Source: Myxococcales bacterium
Lineage (GTDB): Bacteria > Myxococcota_A > Polyangia > Palsa-1104 > JAEUJZ01
Reading direction: 5' to 3'
DNA: 64,000 nucleotides
Assembly: GCA_016794505.1 (NCBI GenBank)
Contig: JAEUJZ010000131.1
Location: 62,001-126,000, forward strand
Of the stretch, positions 21,781 through 30,324 are shown piece after piece. Each line of letters opens with the position of its first letter. The first letter of the stretch is position 1. Position numbers and translations under genes: made by a program. The notes below the pieces were generated by a model, which saw nothing but the letters and a program-made list of their open reading frames with translations, had not been told where the DNA came from and ran no database searches.

Positions 21781-23715
21781 ATGGCTCATGGCAAGCGAGG
21801 CTTGGGGCGAGCGCGCTGGCTGTGGTCGACCCTTTTTCTGGGGGCTTTGGCGGTGCCTCAGCCTTGGTTGCCGTCGCTGCCAATCGCCCACGTAGCGGCC
21901 AAGCCACAGGTCGCGGCCGGCTCACCAGCCGTCGCTGCAAATACCGGCGGCTCGACGCCGACGGCCAGCGCTTCGCCGGCTTCGCCAAGCAGTCCGCTCG
22001 GCGATCCGACGCCGCGTATTTTGGATGCGCTCAAGCAAGAGCTGCAGCGATCGATGGCGCGCTTGCGCCTGCGCAACTACGAGGCGCCGTACTTCATCAG
22101 CTATACCTTGCGCGACGAAGAAGCGTTTGATGCCGAGGGCCGCTTTGGCGCGGTGTACGGGCAAGGGCACGAGCGCACGCGCGTGGTGCGCGTCGAAGTG
22201 CGCGTGGGCAGCTATGACCTGGACAACACCAGCGTCGACGAAGACGATGGCGGCGACTTCGTGCTGAGCTTGAGCAATGTCTCAAAGGACGCTCCGCTCG
22301 ACGACGATCTGGACGCACTGCGCGCAACGCTGTGGCTGATCACGGACTACAAATACAAGCAGGCGGTGGCGGCGTACGCGCAGAAGCGGGCCCGCGGCGT
22401 CAAGCGCATCGAGCCGGAAGACAAAGTCGCCAGCTTCTCGCGCGAGCCAGCACAGCGCGCTGTTCTGCCGCAGCCTGCCTTTGTTGTCGATGCGGCCACG
22501 CTGTCTGACACCGTGCGGCAGGTCGGGGCGCGGCTCAAGCAGGCGCCTGTGCTGTTCGGCAACGTCAAGGTCTCGGCAGGTCGCGAGAGCCGCTATTTCG
22601 TGTCGAGCGAAGGCGCGGAAGTCGTCGAGCATCAGACGCTGTGGAGCGCGCACCTTCTGGCGCAGACGCGCGCCAAAGACGGCATGATGCTGACGAATGC
22701 CCGCGACTTTTATGGGCCCGAGCGCGGGGATCTGCCAGTTCCGTCTGCTCTGGTCGCGGCGATGGACAGCTTGGTGCAGGATCTGACGCTGCTTCAGACG
22801 GCTCCCGCCGTCGACCCGTACACCGGCCCGGCGATCCTTATGGAAGAAGCGGCCGGCGTGTTTTTTCACGAGACGATCGGCCACCGCTTGGAAGGCGAGC
22901 GACAAGGCAACGAGCAGGAAGGCCGCACGTTCAAGGGACAGATCGGCAAGGCGGTACTGCCGGACTTCATCTCGGTCCTCGACGATCCGACGCAAGAGCG
23001 GGTGACGGTTCCTGGTGGGGTTGGCTCGGCGCTGCCCACACCGACGATCTTTCGCCTAAATGGCTACTATCGCTTCGACGATGAAGGCGTGCCGGCTCGC
23101 GCCGTGACCTTGGTCGATCGCGGCATCTTGCGCGACTACTTGAAGTCGCGCACGCCCGTTCTGGGATCGCTGCGCAGCAACGGACACGGGCGCGCCGAAG
23201 GCGTCAACGATCCCATCGGTCGCATGGCCAACCTGATCGTAAAGAGCAACCGCGCCGTGCCCATGTCGCAGCTAAAAGCCCAGCTTCTCGACGAGGTGAG
23301 GCGGCAGGGCAAGCCCTACGGGCTGATCATCCGCGACATCTTGGGCGGATCGACCAACACCCAGAACTTTGGCACGCAGACCTTTCGCGGCCAACCAACG
23401 ATGGTGTATCGCGTCGATGCCAAGACCGGCGAAGAGTCGCTGGTGCGCGGCGTCGAGATGGTCGGCACGCCGCTTTCGAGCGTGTCGAAGATCATGGCCA
23501 CCTCGGACACGGTCGGTGTGTTCAATGGCTTCTGCGGCGCCGAGTCCGGCATGGTGCCGGTGTCGACGGTGGCTCCGGCGATCTTGTTTTCTGAGATTGA
23601 GCTGCAGCGCGCCCAGAACATCTCAGAGCGACCGCCCATTCTGCCGCCGCCGTGGCGCGACGAAGGCGACAAGGCCGGCAACAGCGGCAAGGGCAAAAAG
23701 AAAGCACCGCGCTAG
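21781..23715 (+). CDS. TldD/PmbA-like zinc metalloprotease, exported
   Basis: From the ATG at 21781 the product has 644 residues. Earlier in-frame starts exist (21664, 21607), but this one gives the cleanest signal peptide: a basic start, then LWSTLFLGALAVPQPW. Residues about 80-640 follow the TldD/PmbA fold, including the zinc motif H363-ETIGH-368 within EEAAGVFFHETIGHRLEGER. Also seen are the later GMANLIVKSN-like strand, LIIRDILGGSTNTQNFGTQTFRG, and FCGAESGMVPVSTVAP with the conserved Cys. Cytoplasmic TldD with TldE matures microcin B17 and degrades CcdA; this copy is predicted to be outside the cytoplasm and has a longer N-terminal region. No partner gene is adjacent. A basic tail ends KKKAPR. 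Confidence 0.85.
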   Translation: MAHGKRGLGRARWLWSTLFLGALAVPQPWLPSLPIAHVAAKPQVAAGSPAVAANTGGSTPTASASPASPSSPLGDPTPRILDALKQELQRSMARLRLRNYEAPYFISYTLRDEEAFDAEGRFGAVYGQGHERTRVVRVEVRVGSYDLDNTSVDEDDGGDFVLSLSNVSKDAPLDDDLDALRATLWLITDYKYKQAVAAYAQKRARGVKRIEPEDKVASFSREPAQRAVLPQPAFVVDAATLSDTVRQVGARLKQAPVLFGNVKVSAGRESRYFVSSEGAEVVEHQTLWSAHLLAQTRAKDGMMLTNARDFYGPERGDLPVPSALVAAMDSLVQDLTLLQTAPAVDPYTGPAILMEEAAGVFFHETIGHRLEGERQGNEQEGRTFKGQIGKAVLPDFISVLDDPTQERVTVPGGVGSALPTPTIFRLNGYYRFDDEGVPARAVTLVDRGILRDYLKSRTPVLGSLRSNGHGRAEGVNDPIGRMANLIVKSNRAVPMSQLKAQLLDEVRRQGKPYGLIIRDILGGSTNTQNFGTQTFRGQPTMVYRVDAKTGEESLVRGVEMVGTPLSSVSKIMATSDTVGVFNGFCGAESGMVPVSTVAPAILFSEIELQRAQNISERPPILPPPWRDEGDKAGNSGKGKKKAPR

Positions 23716-23719
23716 ATCG

Positions 23720-23738
23720 CGCGCAGCGGCTCTGCGCG
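23720..23738 (+). terminator. Possible hairpin terminator after the TldD-like gene
   Basis: CGCGCAG (23720-23726) and CTGCGCG (23732-23738) form a seven-pair GC stem with a five-base loop, starting five bases after the stop codon. No T-run follows, so termination might rely on a partner factor. It lies between converging genes, where a terminator is expected. Confidence 0.4.
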
Positions 23739-23779
23739 TCGCGGCATCCACGCCATGCGCGGCGGTTTTGCGACGGGAA

Positions 23780-24175
23780 TTAGGTGGCCAGCGAGGCGAG
23801 GGCTGCGGCCAAGCGGGCATCGGCCTGCTGCGCAAGCTGGGCCAAGCCGTCTTCACCGAGCATCGCCATCATGCTGCTGGGTTTGGCGATCTCGACGGAC
23901 ATTTGGCCGGGTGCAAGCTCGCGCACGACCACGTTGCAGGGCAGAAGCGCCGTGACATCGGGGTTGGCTTGATAGGCCGCTAGCGCAAGCTGCGGATTGC
24001 ATGCCCCCAGAATCACGACGGGCGCCACGTCCTGCCCCAGCTTTTCTTTGAACTTCTGGTGCAGATCGATGCGCGTCAGCACGCCGAAGCCCTCTTTCTG
24101 AATCGCTGCCGTCACACGGTCAATCACCTCGGGCAAGCTGCCCAGGACCGTCTGCTTCATGTTCAGCGTGGACAT
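23780..24175 (-). CDS. DUF302 protein
   Basis: The product has 131 residues from the ATG at 24175, which is preceded by AAGGAGAG. DUF302 proteins are small alpha/beta proteins of unsettled function, often found with thioredoxins, heavy-metal or sulfur-handling genes. The signature is present: LTRIDLHQKFKEKLG, ILGACNPQLALAAYQ and LLPCNVVVRE. The two conserved Cys residues (in GACNP and LPCNV) are suggestive of redox or metal contact. It follows the thioredoxin gene after 70 bases on the same strand and was probably transferred with it as a unit. Confidence 0.85.
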   Translation of the reverse strand: MSTLNMKQTVLGSLPEVIDRVTAAIQKEGFGVLTRIDLHQKFKEKLGQDVAPVVILGACNPQLALAAYQANPDVTALLPCNVVVRELAPGQMSVEIAKPSSMMAMLGEDGLAQLAQQADARLAAALASLAT

Positions 24176-24245
24176 CGCACTCTCCTTTTTCTTCGTGGTG
24201 GGCTCGGCGCAGCGGCCGGCCGTGACCGAGCGTGTGGCCGCGATC

Positions 24246-24626
24246 CTAGTTTGCCTGCGGATCGTGTTCGGCACTCTTTTTCCGCACGGCATCCATGTCG
24301 AGCGTGCGCACTTGATCGAGCAGCTTGTCGAGAGCGGCGGGTGGCAGCATCCCTGGCTGTTCAAACAACAGCACGCTGTCGCGGAACACCATCACCGTCG
24401 GAATCGCTTGTACGCCAAAGGCCGACGCAAGCTCGGGCTGCTCTTGTGTGTTCACCTTGCCAAACGTCGCGTCGCGGTGACGACCGGCTGCCGCTTCAAA
24501 GATCGGCGCAAACGCGCGACACGGCCCGCACCACGGCGCCCAAAAATCCAGCACGACGATGCCCGGCGCTTCGAGGGTTTTTGTCAGGTTCTGCGTCGTA
24601 ATTTGCACGGTGTTTGCGGCGTTCAT
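24246..24626 (-). CDS. Thioredoxin
   Basis: The product has 126 residues from the ATG at 24626, preceded by AAGGAG. It has the classic fold and the active site WCGPC (residues 32-36) in VVLDFWAPWCGPC, followed by the cis-proline loop AIPTVMVF. The charged C-terminal tail extends about 15 residues past the usual end. It reduces protein disulfides in the cytoplasm. It lies upstream of a DUF302 gene and diverges from an ECF sigma factor with its own zinc finger, 130 bases away. That layout suggests that the sigma factor may drive these two genes. Confidence 0.92.
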   Translation of the reverse strand: MNAANTVQITTQNLTKTLEAPGIVVLDFWAPWCGPCRAFAPIFEAAAGRHRDATFGKVNTQEQPELASAFGVQAIPTVMVFRDSVLLFEQPGMLPPAALDKLLDQVRTLDMDAVRKKSAEHDPQAN

Positions 24627-24710
24627 GGTCCTGCTCCTTCGTATCGTTCGTTGTCTTTGTCGGTCCTGTCTAGGAAGAGCCACGGGCCATGAAAAAAGAT
24701 TCGCGCTGCG

Positions 24711-24726
24711 CGGATGAATTCGTCCG
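24711..24726. promoter_or_regulatory. Dyad between thioredoxin and sigma-factor genes
   Basis: CGGATGAATTCGTCCG is a palindrome except for one pair (T/G). It lies about midway between the two divergent start codons, 31 bases before the sigma-factor ATG. Direct repeats GCGCTGCG and ACGCTGCG flank it. It could be a shared operator. No convincing sigma-factor-specific -35/-10 set could be assigned. Confidence 0.35.
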
Positions 24727-24756
24727 TTCCGACGCTGCGCGGCCGATAATGGCGGC

Positions 24757-25581
24757 ATGGAAGGCGATGTTCTTTTGCGGGCGCAGCAAGGTGAAGCGGA
24801 TGCCCTTGTGCAGGTAATCGATGCGACGCTGCCCGCGGTGTATCGCTTTGCGCGGCGGCTGTGTCGCAGCGAGGCCGATGCGCAAGACGCGACGCAGGAC
24901 ACGCTGCTTTCGCTGTCGCAGAACCTGTCGCAGTACCAAGGTCGCGGCGCGTTTTTGGGCTGGGTGTTCATGCTGACGCGCAGCGCCTGCAGTCGGCATC
25001 GGCGCGGCGAAAAGAACCGCCCGCATGAGCCACTGGCCGAGCATGAAGGGCTGCGCAGCGACGGGCCAGATCCTGAAGCGCAGGCGCAGAGCGATGAGCT
25101 ACGCGCCACGCTGCAGCACGCCATCGACAGCCTGCCTGCCGAGCAGCGCGAGGTGATCTGGCTGCGCGATGTCGAAGGACTGAGCGGAGAAGATGCCGCG
25201 CAGACGCTGGGCTTGTCTCTGGAGGCGCTGAAGAGCCGCTTGCATCGCGCTCGTGCTGAGCTTCGCCGAGCCGTCTCGGCCCGGCTTTCGGCGGGGCTGG
25301 CCGCGACAGAGCACGTCTGCAACGACGTGCCCGATCTGGTCCTTGCGCTATCGCAGAAGCTTGAAGGCGAGCTATCCAAGAACGCCTGCGCCGAGATGGA
25401 AGCACACGTCGCGCGCTGTGCCGGCTGTCACGCGCGCTGCGAGACGCTGCGTCGCTTGCTGAACCTGTGCAAGAGACAGGCGGATGATCAGCCCGTTCCG
25501 GCTGCGCTTAGGCGCCGCATCAAGACGGCTCTGCAGGCGCTGCAGCCGTCGACGAGTACGCACCCGCCAACGACTCGCTAG
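24757..25581 (+). CDS. ECF sigma factor with C-terminal zinc-finger (anti-sigma-like) domain
   Basis: The product has 274 residues. Region 2 spans about 17-83 (YRFARRLCRSEADAQDATQDTLLSL, then GWVFMLTRSACSRHRRG) and region 4 about 118-172 (LPAEQREVIWLRDVEGLSGEDAAQTLGLSLEALKSRLHRARAELR). The extra C-terminus (185-260) has C188, C211, H217, C221 and C224 in the order of the zf-HC2 domain found in ZAS-type anti-sigma factors (AHVARCAGCHARC). So sensor and sigma factor appear to be joined in one chain, with no membrane segment. Zinc loss on oxidation would be an attractive switch, given the adjacent thioredoxin, but that is inference. A stand-alone anti-sigma gene is absent nearby. Confidence 0.85.
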   Translation: MEGDVLLRAQQGEADALVQVIDATLPAVYRFARRLCRSEADAQDATQDTLLSLSQNLSQYQGRGAFLGWVFMLTRSACSRHRRGEKNRPHEPLAEHEGLRSDGPDPEAQAQSDELRATLQHAIDSLPAEQREVIWLRDVEGLSGEDAAQTLGLSLEALKSRLHRARAELRRAVSARLSAGLAATEHVCNDVPDLVLALSQKLEGELSKNACAEMEAHVARCAGCHARCETLRRLLNLCKRQADDQPVPAALRRRIKTALQALQPSTSTHPPTTR

Positions 25582-25589
25582 CAGGGTAC

Positions 25590-25711
25590 TGTCGTCATCA
25601 ATCCATGATCCAAAAATAAATAAAATTTTAATACGGTTTAATATGTTGCTTTATATTTTACCAAACGACATATCTTCTGCTTCAATTTTTATTGTCCGTT
25701 CCTCCAACGAG
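25590..25711. other. AT-rich island between converging genes
   Basis: From about 25600 to 25700 the sequence is strikingly rich in A and T (runs such as AAAATAAATAAAATTTTAA and TTTATATTTTACC) within a high-GC genome. It has no open frame of note, and sits between the 3' ends of the sigma-factor gene and the PLP-enzyme gene. It may serve as a termination zone or be a remnant of foreign DNA. Confidence 0.5.
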
Positions 25712-26899
25712 CTAGCGATCGGCGGCGTCTAAGGCCTGCGCCAAGTCATCGCGCAGATCGTCGATGTGCTCGATGCCGGTGCTGACGCGGATCAAGCCGT
25801 CCGAGATGCCCAAGCGCTCGCGCTGTGCCTGCGGAATGCTGGCGTGGGTCATGATGGCCGGGTGCTCGATCAGCGACTCGACACCGCCCAAGCTCTCGGC
25901 GCAGGCGAAGATCTGACAGCGGCGCAAGATGGCGCGGGCGCGCTCAAGGGCCGAGCGACCACCGGGGCCAGCGGCCTTGACGACAAAGCTGATCATGCCG
26001 CCGGGGCCGTGCTGCTGACGGCTGGCCAGAGCGTACTGCGGATGGCTGGGCAGGCCGGGATAGATCACGCGCTCGACCAGCGGGTGCGCTTCGAGCCAAG
26101 CGGCCAGCACGCGGGCGTTTTCGACATGGCGCTGCATGCGCAGGGCCAGCGTCTTGGTGCCGCGCAGGACCAGATAGCAGTCCATCGGCGAGGGGACGGC
26201 ACCGATGGCGTTCTGCAGAAAACGCAGGCGCTCATAGACCTCGGGATCGCTGGTCACCAGCGCACCGCCGACGACATCTGAGTGGCCGCCGAGGTACTTG
26301 GTGACCGAGTGAACCGACAGCGTTGCGCCCAGAGAAAGGGGGCGCTGCAAGATGGGCGAAAGGAAGGTGTTATCGACGGCCAAGATCAGGCGGTGCCGCT
26401 GTGCGATCTCGGCCACGGCGGCGATGTCGCAGATCTTGAGCAGCGGGTTGGTCGGCGTCTCGACCCAGATCAGCCGCGTGTTCGTGCGCACCGCGCTCGC
26501 AAACGCCGCGGGATCGGTCGGATCGACATAGGTGAAGTCGATGCCCAGCTGGCGCATGACGCGTTCAAAGATGCGGTAGGTGCCACCGTACAGATCGTCG
26601 CCCGCGATGACGTGATCGCCGGCCGAAAGCAGGTGCAGGATGGTCGTGGCCGCGGCGCAGCCCGATGCAAAGCACAGCCCGTGCTTGCCGCCTTCCAGGC
26701 CTGCCAAGTTGCCTTCCAGCGCATAGCGCGTCGGATTGTGCGTGCGCGAGTACTCAAAGCCTTTGTGCTCGCCAGGGCCGGCCTGCACATAGGTTGAAGA
26801 CAGAAAGATGGGCACGTTGACGGCGCCGGTCTGCGGCTCGGGGGCTTGGCCGGCATGAACCGCCAGGGTCTCGATGCGGTGCGTGTCTTTGGTATGCAT
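25712..26899 (-). CDS. Cystathionine gamma-synthase/gamma-lyase family PLP enzyme
   Basis: The product has 395 residues. It belongs to the Cys/Met-metabolism fold I PLP enzymes. The PLP lysine is K201 in SVTKYLGGHSDVVGG, with YSRTHNPTR (51-58) and WVETPTNPLLKICDI as signature regions. The last third keeps CESLGGVESLIEHPAIMTHASI, typical of the gamma-synthase/gamma-lyase branch. Sequence alone does not separate gamma-synthase (methionine synthesis) from gamma-lyase (cysteine from cystathionine). It lies head-to-tail behind RNase Y with a 19-base gap and may be co-transcribed with it. Confidence 0.92.
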   Translation of the reverse strand: MHTKDTHRIETLAVHAGQAPEPQTGAVNVPIFLSSTYVQAGPGEHKGFEYSRTHNPTRYALEGNLAGLEGGKHGLCFASGCAAATTILHLLSAGDHVIAGDDLYGGTYRIFERVMRQLGIDFTYVDPTDPAAFASAVRTNTRLIWVETPTNPLLKICDIAAVAEIAQRHRLILAVDNTFLSPILQRPLSLGATLSVHSVTKYLGGHSDVVGGALVTSDPEVYERLRFLQNAIGAVPSPMDCYLVLRGTKTLALRMQRHVENARVLAAWLEAHPLVERVIYPGLPSHPQYALASRQQHGPGGMISFVVKAAGPGGRSALERARAILRRCQIFACAESLGGVESLIEHPAIMTHASIPQAQRERLGISDGLIRVSTGIEHIDDLRDDLAQALDAADR

Positions 26900-26917
26900 A
26901 GGCTCTGCTGACAGGGG

Positions 26918-28495
26918 TTAGTTGGCGACGGCGACCGCTGTGACTTCGCGGATCACCGTCACTTTGATCTGGCCGGGGAAGGTCAGATTTTCACTGATAT
27001 GTGCCGCCAGTTCCGACGACAGCTGTGCTGCGCGCAGGTCATCGACTTCGTTCTCTTTGACGTGAATGCGGACTTCGCGGCCCGCTTGCAGCGCGTACAC
27101 GCGATCGACGCCTTTTACGCCATACACCAAGCGCTCTAGATCATCGACGCGCTGCACGAAGCTGCCTTCTTGTTCGTGGCGGGCACCGGGGCGAGCACCG
27201 CTCATCGCATCGCCGGCCGCAACCAGAAGCGCATACGCCGAGTTGAACGGCTCGTCCAAGTGGTGCGCACCAATGGCATTCGCCACAAGCTCGCTTTCGC
27301 CCAGGCGGCGGGCCAAGTCGGCGCCGATGACGGCGTGCGATCCGTCGATGGCGTGCGTCAACGACTTGCCGATGTCATGCATCAGCGCAGCGCGGCGGGC
27401 GATCTTCACATCCAGGCGTAGCTCGCTGGCCAGCATGCCGCACAGGAAGGCCGCTTCGACGGCGTGCTTCCACTGGTTCTGGCTGTAGCTGGTGCGAAAG
27501 TTCAGGCGACCTACCAGCTTGACGATGTCGGGGTGGGCGCGCGGAATTTCTAGCTCGCGGAAGGCGCGCCGGCCTAGCTCGACAGTCTCGCGATCCAGCT
27601 CTTCAGCGATGCCTTGCACCGTGCGGCGGATCAGATCGACATCGCCGCGCGGTGGGTTCTTGCCGAAGCGACTGAGCGCGCGTCGCGCGATCTCGCGGCC
27701 AAAGCTGTCCTGTCCTTCCAGGCGGATCGACGTGTGGTCATCGGAAAGCGCCAGCTTCACGTTGGCCACTTCGCCGATGATGTCGAGGCCGGCGGTGCCA
27801 GCGCCCGCGATCTGCTCGACGAGGGCTGGCTCGATCGGCAGGTTTGAAAGCAAGCGCTCGGTCAGGTAGTGCCCGTGATATCGCTGGCTGGCCACATCGA
27901 GCATGCGGCGTCCTTCGCGGGCAAACTCTGGGCTGTTCTGGTTCTGTTCAAGCTGCCGCAGCGCTTCGCTGCCCTCGGCTCGGGCCTGCTCAGTCCACTC
28001 GGTAATCAGGCGCTGCCGCGCTTCTTTGAAGGTCTCTCCGGCGATCTGCTGGATGCGCTCGCGCGCTTCGGCTTCGGCTTTTTTCTGATCCGCTTGCGCG
28101 TTCCTTTGGCGGTCGGCAATCGCGCTCAGGGCCTGCTCGCGCAACACCAAGGTCTCGGCGCGGCTCTGCAGCTGTGAGTCGGTCTTCTGCAGCGCCGCTT
28201 CCCAGCTCTGCAGCTGTTCCGACGAGGCCTGCATCAAGCTTCGTCGCTGGGTTAGCTCGGCTTGCAGGGTGTGGCGCCGCTCGGCCCCCTCGGTCTGCGC
28301 CTGCGCCTGCGCTTCCTTTAGCAGCGCCGCAGCTTCACTTCGGGCCTTTTGCACACGCTCGTTTGCGCGTCGCTTGGCATCCTGCAGATCGGCGTCCGCC
28401 TGCGCCTGCGCTTGCCGAGCCCGCAGGAAGGGAATGGCGGCTCCCGCTGCGGCGCCCACGACTGCGGCCAGCCCGATAAGGATGTGCTCCGTCAC
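26918..28495 (-). CDS. rny: Ribonuclease Y
   Basis: The product has 525 residues, the usual size. This membrane-bound endoribonuclease starts mRNA decay in many bacteria. The order is an N-terminal membrane helix (LIGLAAVVGAAAGAAIPFL), a long charged coiled coil (25-200), a KH domain (about 200-270, with TAGLDIIGEVANVKLAL and GQDSFGREIARRAL), and an HD domain (about 330-430) with MHDIGKSLTHAIDGSHAVIGADLA as the metal site. The C-terminal part is family-typical. It is well conserved throughout, and starts a minus-strand run ending in the PLP enzyme. Confidence 0.95.
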   Translation of the reverse strand: MTEHILIGLAAVVGAAAGAAIPFLRARQAQAQADADLQDAKRRANERVQKARSEAAALLKEAQAQAQTEGAERRHTLQAELTQRRSLMQASSEQLQSWEAALQKTDSQLQSRAETLVLREQALSAIADRQRNAQADQKKAEAEARERIQQIAGETFKEARQRLITEWTEQARAEGSEALRQLEQNQNSPEFAREGRRMLDVASQRYHGHYLTERLLSNLPIEPALVEQIAGAGTAGLDIIGEVANVKLALSDDHTSIRLEGQDSFGREIARRALSRFGKNPPRGDVDLIRRTVQGIAEELDRETVELGRRAFRELEIPRAHPDIVKLVGRLNFRTSYSQNQWKHAVEAAFLCGMLASELRLDVKIARRAALMHDIGKSLTHAIDGSHAVIGADLARRLGESELVANAIGAHHLDEPFNSAYALLVAAGDAMSGARPGARHEQEGSFVQRVDDLERLVYGVKGVDRVYALQAGREVRIHVKENEVDDLRAAQLSSELAAHISENLTFPGQIKVTVIREVTAVAVAN

Positions 28496-28553
28496 GCGGC
28501 TGAGTGTTGGTCAGGCTCGCCATCCGAGTCAAGAGCTCAAACAGCCGGTCGCT

Positions 28554-29057
28554 TCACTGAACGATCAGCTTGCCGCGTAAGGGGGTGCGATGACTGGCGG
28601 TGCCGCAGGTGCAGGTGAACTCATAGTGACCGGGGGCCGGCGCGGCAAAGCGCGTTGCCTGGCTGGACTGCGGGGCAATCCAGGGTCCGCGCTCCACCAC
28701 CGCTGGATTCCGCGCGTCGGCGCTGGCCTCTGTCGAGCCGGCCGAGGCCAGCGCTTCTTCGATGCGACCCGGCTGTACCAGCACAAAGTTGTGCGCCTGC
28801 TGCGTTGCGTTGCGAACCAGGATGCGCACTTGCGTGCCTTCTGCGATGTAGAGCTCAACTGGCTCTGCGACCACGGTGGCTTCGCTGCCGTTGGACGTTT
28901 GCCGCAGCGTCAGGTCATAGGTCACTTCGCGCGTGCGGCGGTTGCAGCCCACAAGGCAAACGAGCAGCAAAAAAAAGGCGAAGCGAATCCAGCGTGCAGA
29001 CCGGATCGGCAAGCAAAGACCAACGACGCAGGATGCAGAAACAGAGGCAGCCGCCAC
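28554..29057 (-). CDS. Cupredoxin-like lipoprotein
   Basis: The product has 167 residues. A signal peptide with lipobox LVGC precedes a small beta-barrel. Copper-ligand positions of the azurin/plastocyanin type are visible: His in QQAHNFVLV, then C and His in FTCTCGTASHR. The axial Met usually found five or so residues on is not present (TPLRGKLIVQ), and an extra Cys sits two residues before the ligand Cys. So it may bind copper with altered geometry, as CuA-like or type 2 sites do, or not at all. It probably acts as an envelope electron carrier or copper chaperone. It lies between RNase Y and enoyl-CoA hydratase on the same strand, 58 bases from the former. Confidence 0.75.
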   Translation of the reverse strand: MAAASVSASCVVGLCLPIRSARWIRFAFFLLLVCLVGCNRRTREVTYDLTLRQTSNGSEATVVAEPVELYIAEGTQVRILVRNATQQAHNFVLVQPGRIEEALASAGSTEASADARNPAVVERGPWIAPQSSQATRFAAPAPGHYEFTCTCGTASHRTPLRGKLIVQ

Positions 29058-29143
29058 AGCGTCTCTACCCTGTCACATCCACCCTATGAACGGAAGCCTG
29101 CGCAGAACACAAGACGGGCCGGGCGCCCGCATGCACGTGCGTC

Positions 29144-30025
29144 TTAGCGGCCGCGGAAGTTGGCCTTTCGCTTGTCGAGGATGGATCGCACGCCTTCACG
29201 GGCGTCGTCGGTTCGCGACAGGATGGCCTGGGCCTGTGATTCCCAGTCGAGCATGGCGACAAAGTCGCTGCTTAAGGCGCGTCGCAGACCCCGCTTGGTC
29301 ACGGCTTGCGCCACCCGTGGACCGCTGGCGAGGCGCGCGGCCAAGGTCTGCACTTCTTCGTTGATCTTGTCGTCGGCGACTACGCGGTGGACGAGGCCGA
29401 TGGCTTCGGCGCGGGCCGCCTGCACGGGATCGCCGACCAGCAAAAGCTCGGTCGCGCGGGCCATGCCGACGATCTGCGGCAGAAGCCAGGTCAGGCCATA
29501 GTCTGCAGTCATTCCCAGACGCTGCGCAGGGGCGGCAAAGGCGGCGGACGGACTGCAGATGCGCAGGTCGCAGGCCAGGGCCAGGGCCAGTCCAGCGCCG
29601 GCACAGGCGCCTTGGATCTGCGCAATCACGGGGCGATCGAGCTCATACAGCGCGCGGATGACTTGTGCGTCTTGGAACAGGCGCTGCTGCAGATCCGGGG
29701 CGGGTCGCTCAAGCTGGTCAGCGATGGTGCGAATGTCGCTGCCGGTGCAGAAGTTGTTGGCCGCGCCGCGCAAGATGACGACACGCACACGATCTTCCGC
29801 GGAAATGTGGTTGATCTGCTCGCCCAGAAGCTGCCACTCCAGCGGACCTAGCGAGTTGCGTGAGTCGGGGCGGTTTAGCGTCAGCACCGCGACCCCCGCG
29901 AGGGGCTCGGGAAGGTAACTGCAGCCGATGGGTGGCTGGGTGGCCGTCGTGGTTTCCAGGTCGCCCAAGCCTGCCGAAGGAGCTACCGCGCCATAGTTGC
30001 CAGAGATGCGAACGTTCTTGCTCAT
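29144..30025 (-). CDS. Enoyl-CoA hydratase/isomerase family protein
   Basis: The product has 293 residues. The crotonase fold is clear: LTLNRPDSRNSLG, the oxyanion-hole loops VILRGAANNFCTGSDI and QGACAGAGLALALACDLRI, and AEAIGLVHRVV. The second catalytic Glu is kept (ATELLLVGDP), but at the position of the first (PEI-x-IG in hydratases) this protein has PAQRLG, with no acid. One acid alone suits an isomerase, thioesterase-like or other crotonase activity better than classical hydration. About 30 extra N-terminal residues precede the fold. It leads the minus-strand gene run toward RNase Y. Confidence 0.88.
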   Translation of the reverse strand: MSKNVRISGNYGAVAPSAGLGDLETTTATQPPIGCSYLPEPLAGVAVLTLNRPDSRNSLGPLEWQLLGEQINHISAEDRVRVVILRGAANNFCTGSDIRTIADQLERPAPDLQQRLFQDAQVIRALYELDRPVIAQIQGACAGAGLALALACDLRICSPSAAFAAPAQRLGMTADYGLTWLLPQIVGMARATELLLVGDPVQAARAEAIGLVHRVVADDKINEEVQTLAARLASGPRVAQAVTKRGLRRALSSDFVAMLDWESQAQAILSRTDDAREGVRSILDKRKANFRGR

Positions 30026-30272
30026 GAGTCGTGCCCGACTCCATCGTACTCTAGCGCCCGAGGCTGAATAAAGGCTTGATTGTGGGCGCTTGGCCCTGCG
30101 CCGGCTGCCCTTTACAGGCGGCTACGTGGCCGCGCTCGTGCTTGCTCGGTCTCTGCCTCGGTCTCTGCCTCGGTCTCTGGTCTCTGCGCGCGTGGGCAAA
30201 TCCAACTGCCGTCGGCAGGCCGATCGCTCGTCTGCCAGACGAGCGGCAGACGAGCGGCAGACGAGCGGCAGG
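30026..30272. repeat. Short tandem repeats in a promoter-like gap
   Basis: Three 12-base units (CTCGGTCTCTGC type) lie at 30145-30180, and three perfect 11-base units (GACGAGCGGCA) at 30238-30270. A perfect palindrome, GCTCGTCTGCCAGACGAGC, spans 30226-30244 and shares its right arm with the first 11-base unit. The repeats suggest slippage-driven length change. The plus-strand frame at 30082-30324 crosses all of them. Confidence 0.8.
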
Positions 30273-30324
30273 CTATCCGGCTGAGCCAGTTCCCTTGGTC
30301 CCTTGGTCGCCAATCGTCGACTGA
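30082..30324 (+). CDS. Possible small secreted protein (repeat-containing)
   Basis: The frame gives 80 residues from a GTG at 30082, with AAAGG seven bases before. It starts with a signal-peptide-like stretch (SCLLGLCLGLCLGLWSLRAWA) whose hydrophobic core comes from the 12-base repeat, followed by a short hydrophilic tail. It overlaps the opposite-strand small gene at 30273-30455. The frame may be an accident of the repeats. Confidence 0.25.
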   Translation: MGAWPCAGCPLQAATWPRSCLLGLCLGLCLGLWSLRAWANPTAVGRPIARLPDERQTSGRRAAGYPAEPVPLVPWSPIVD

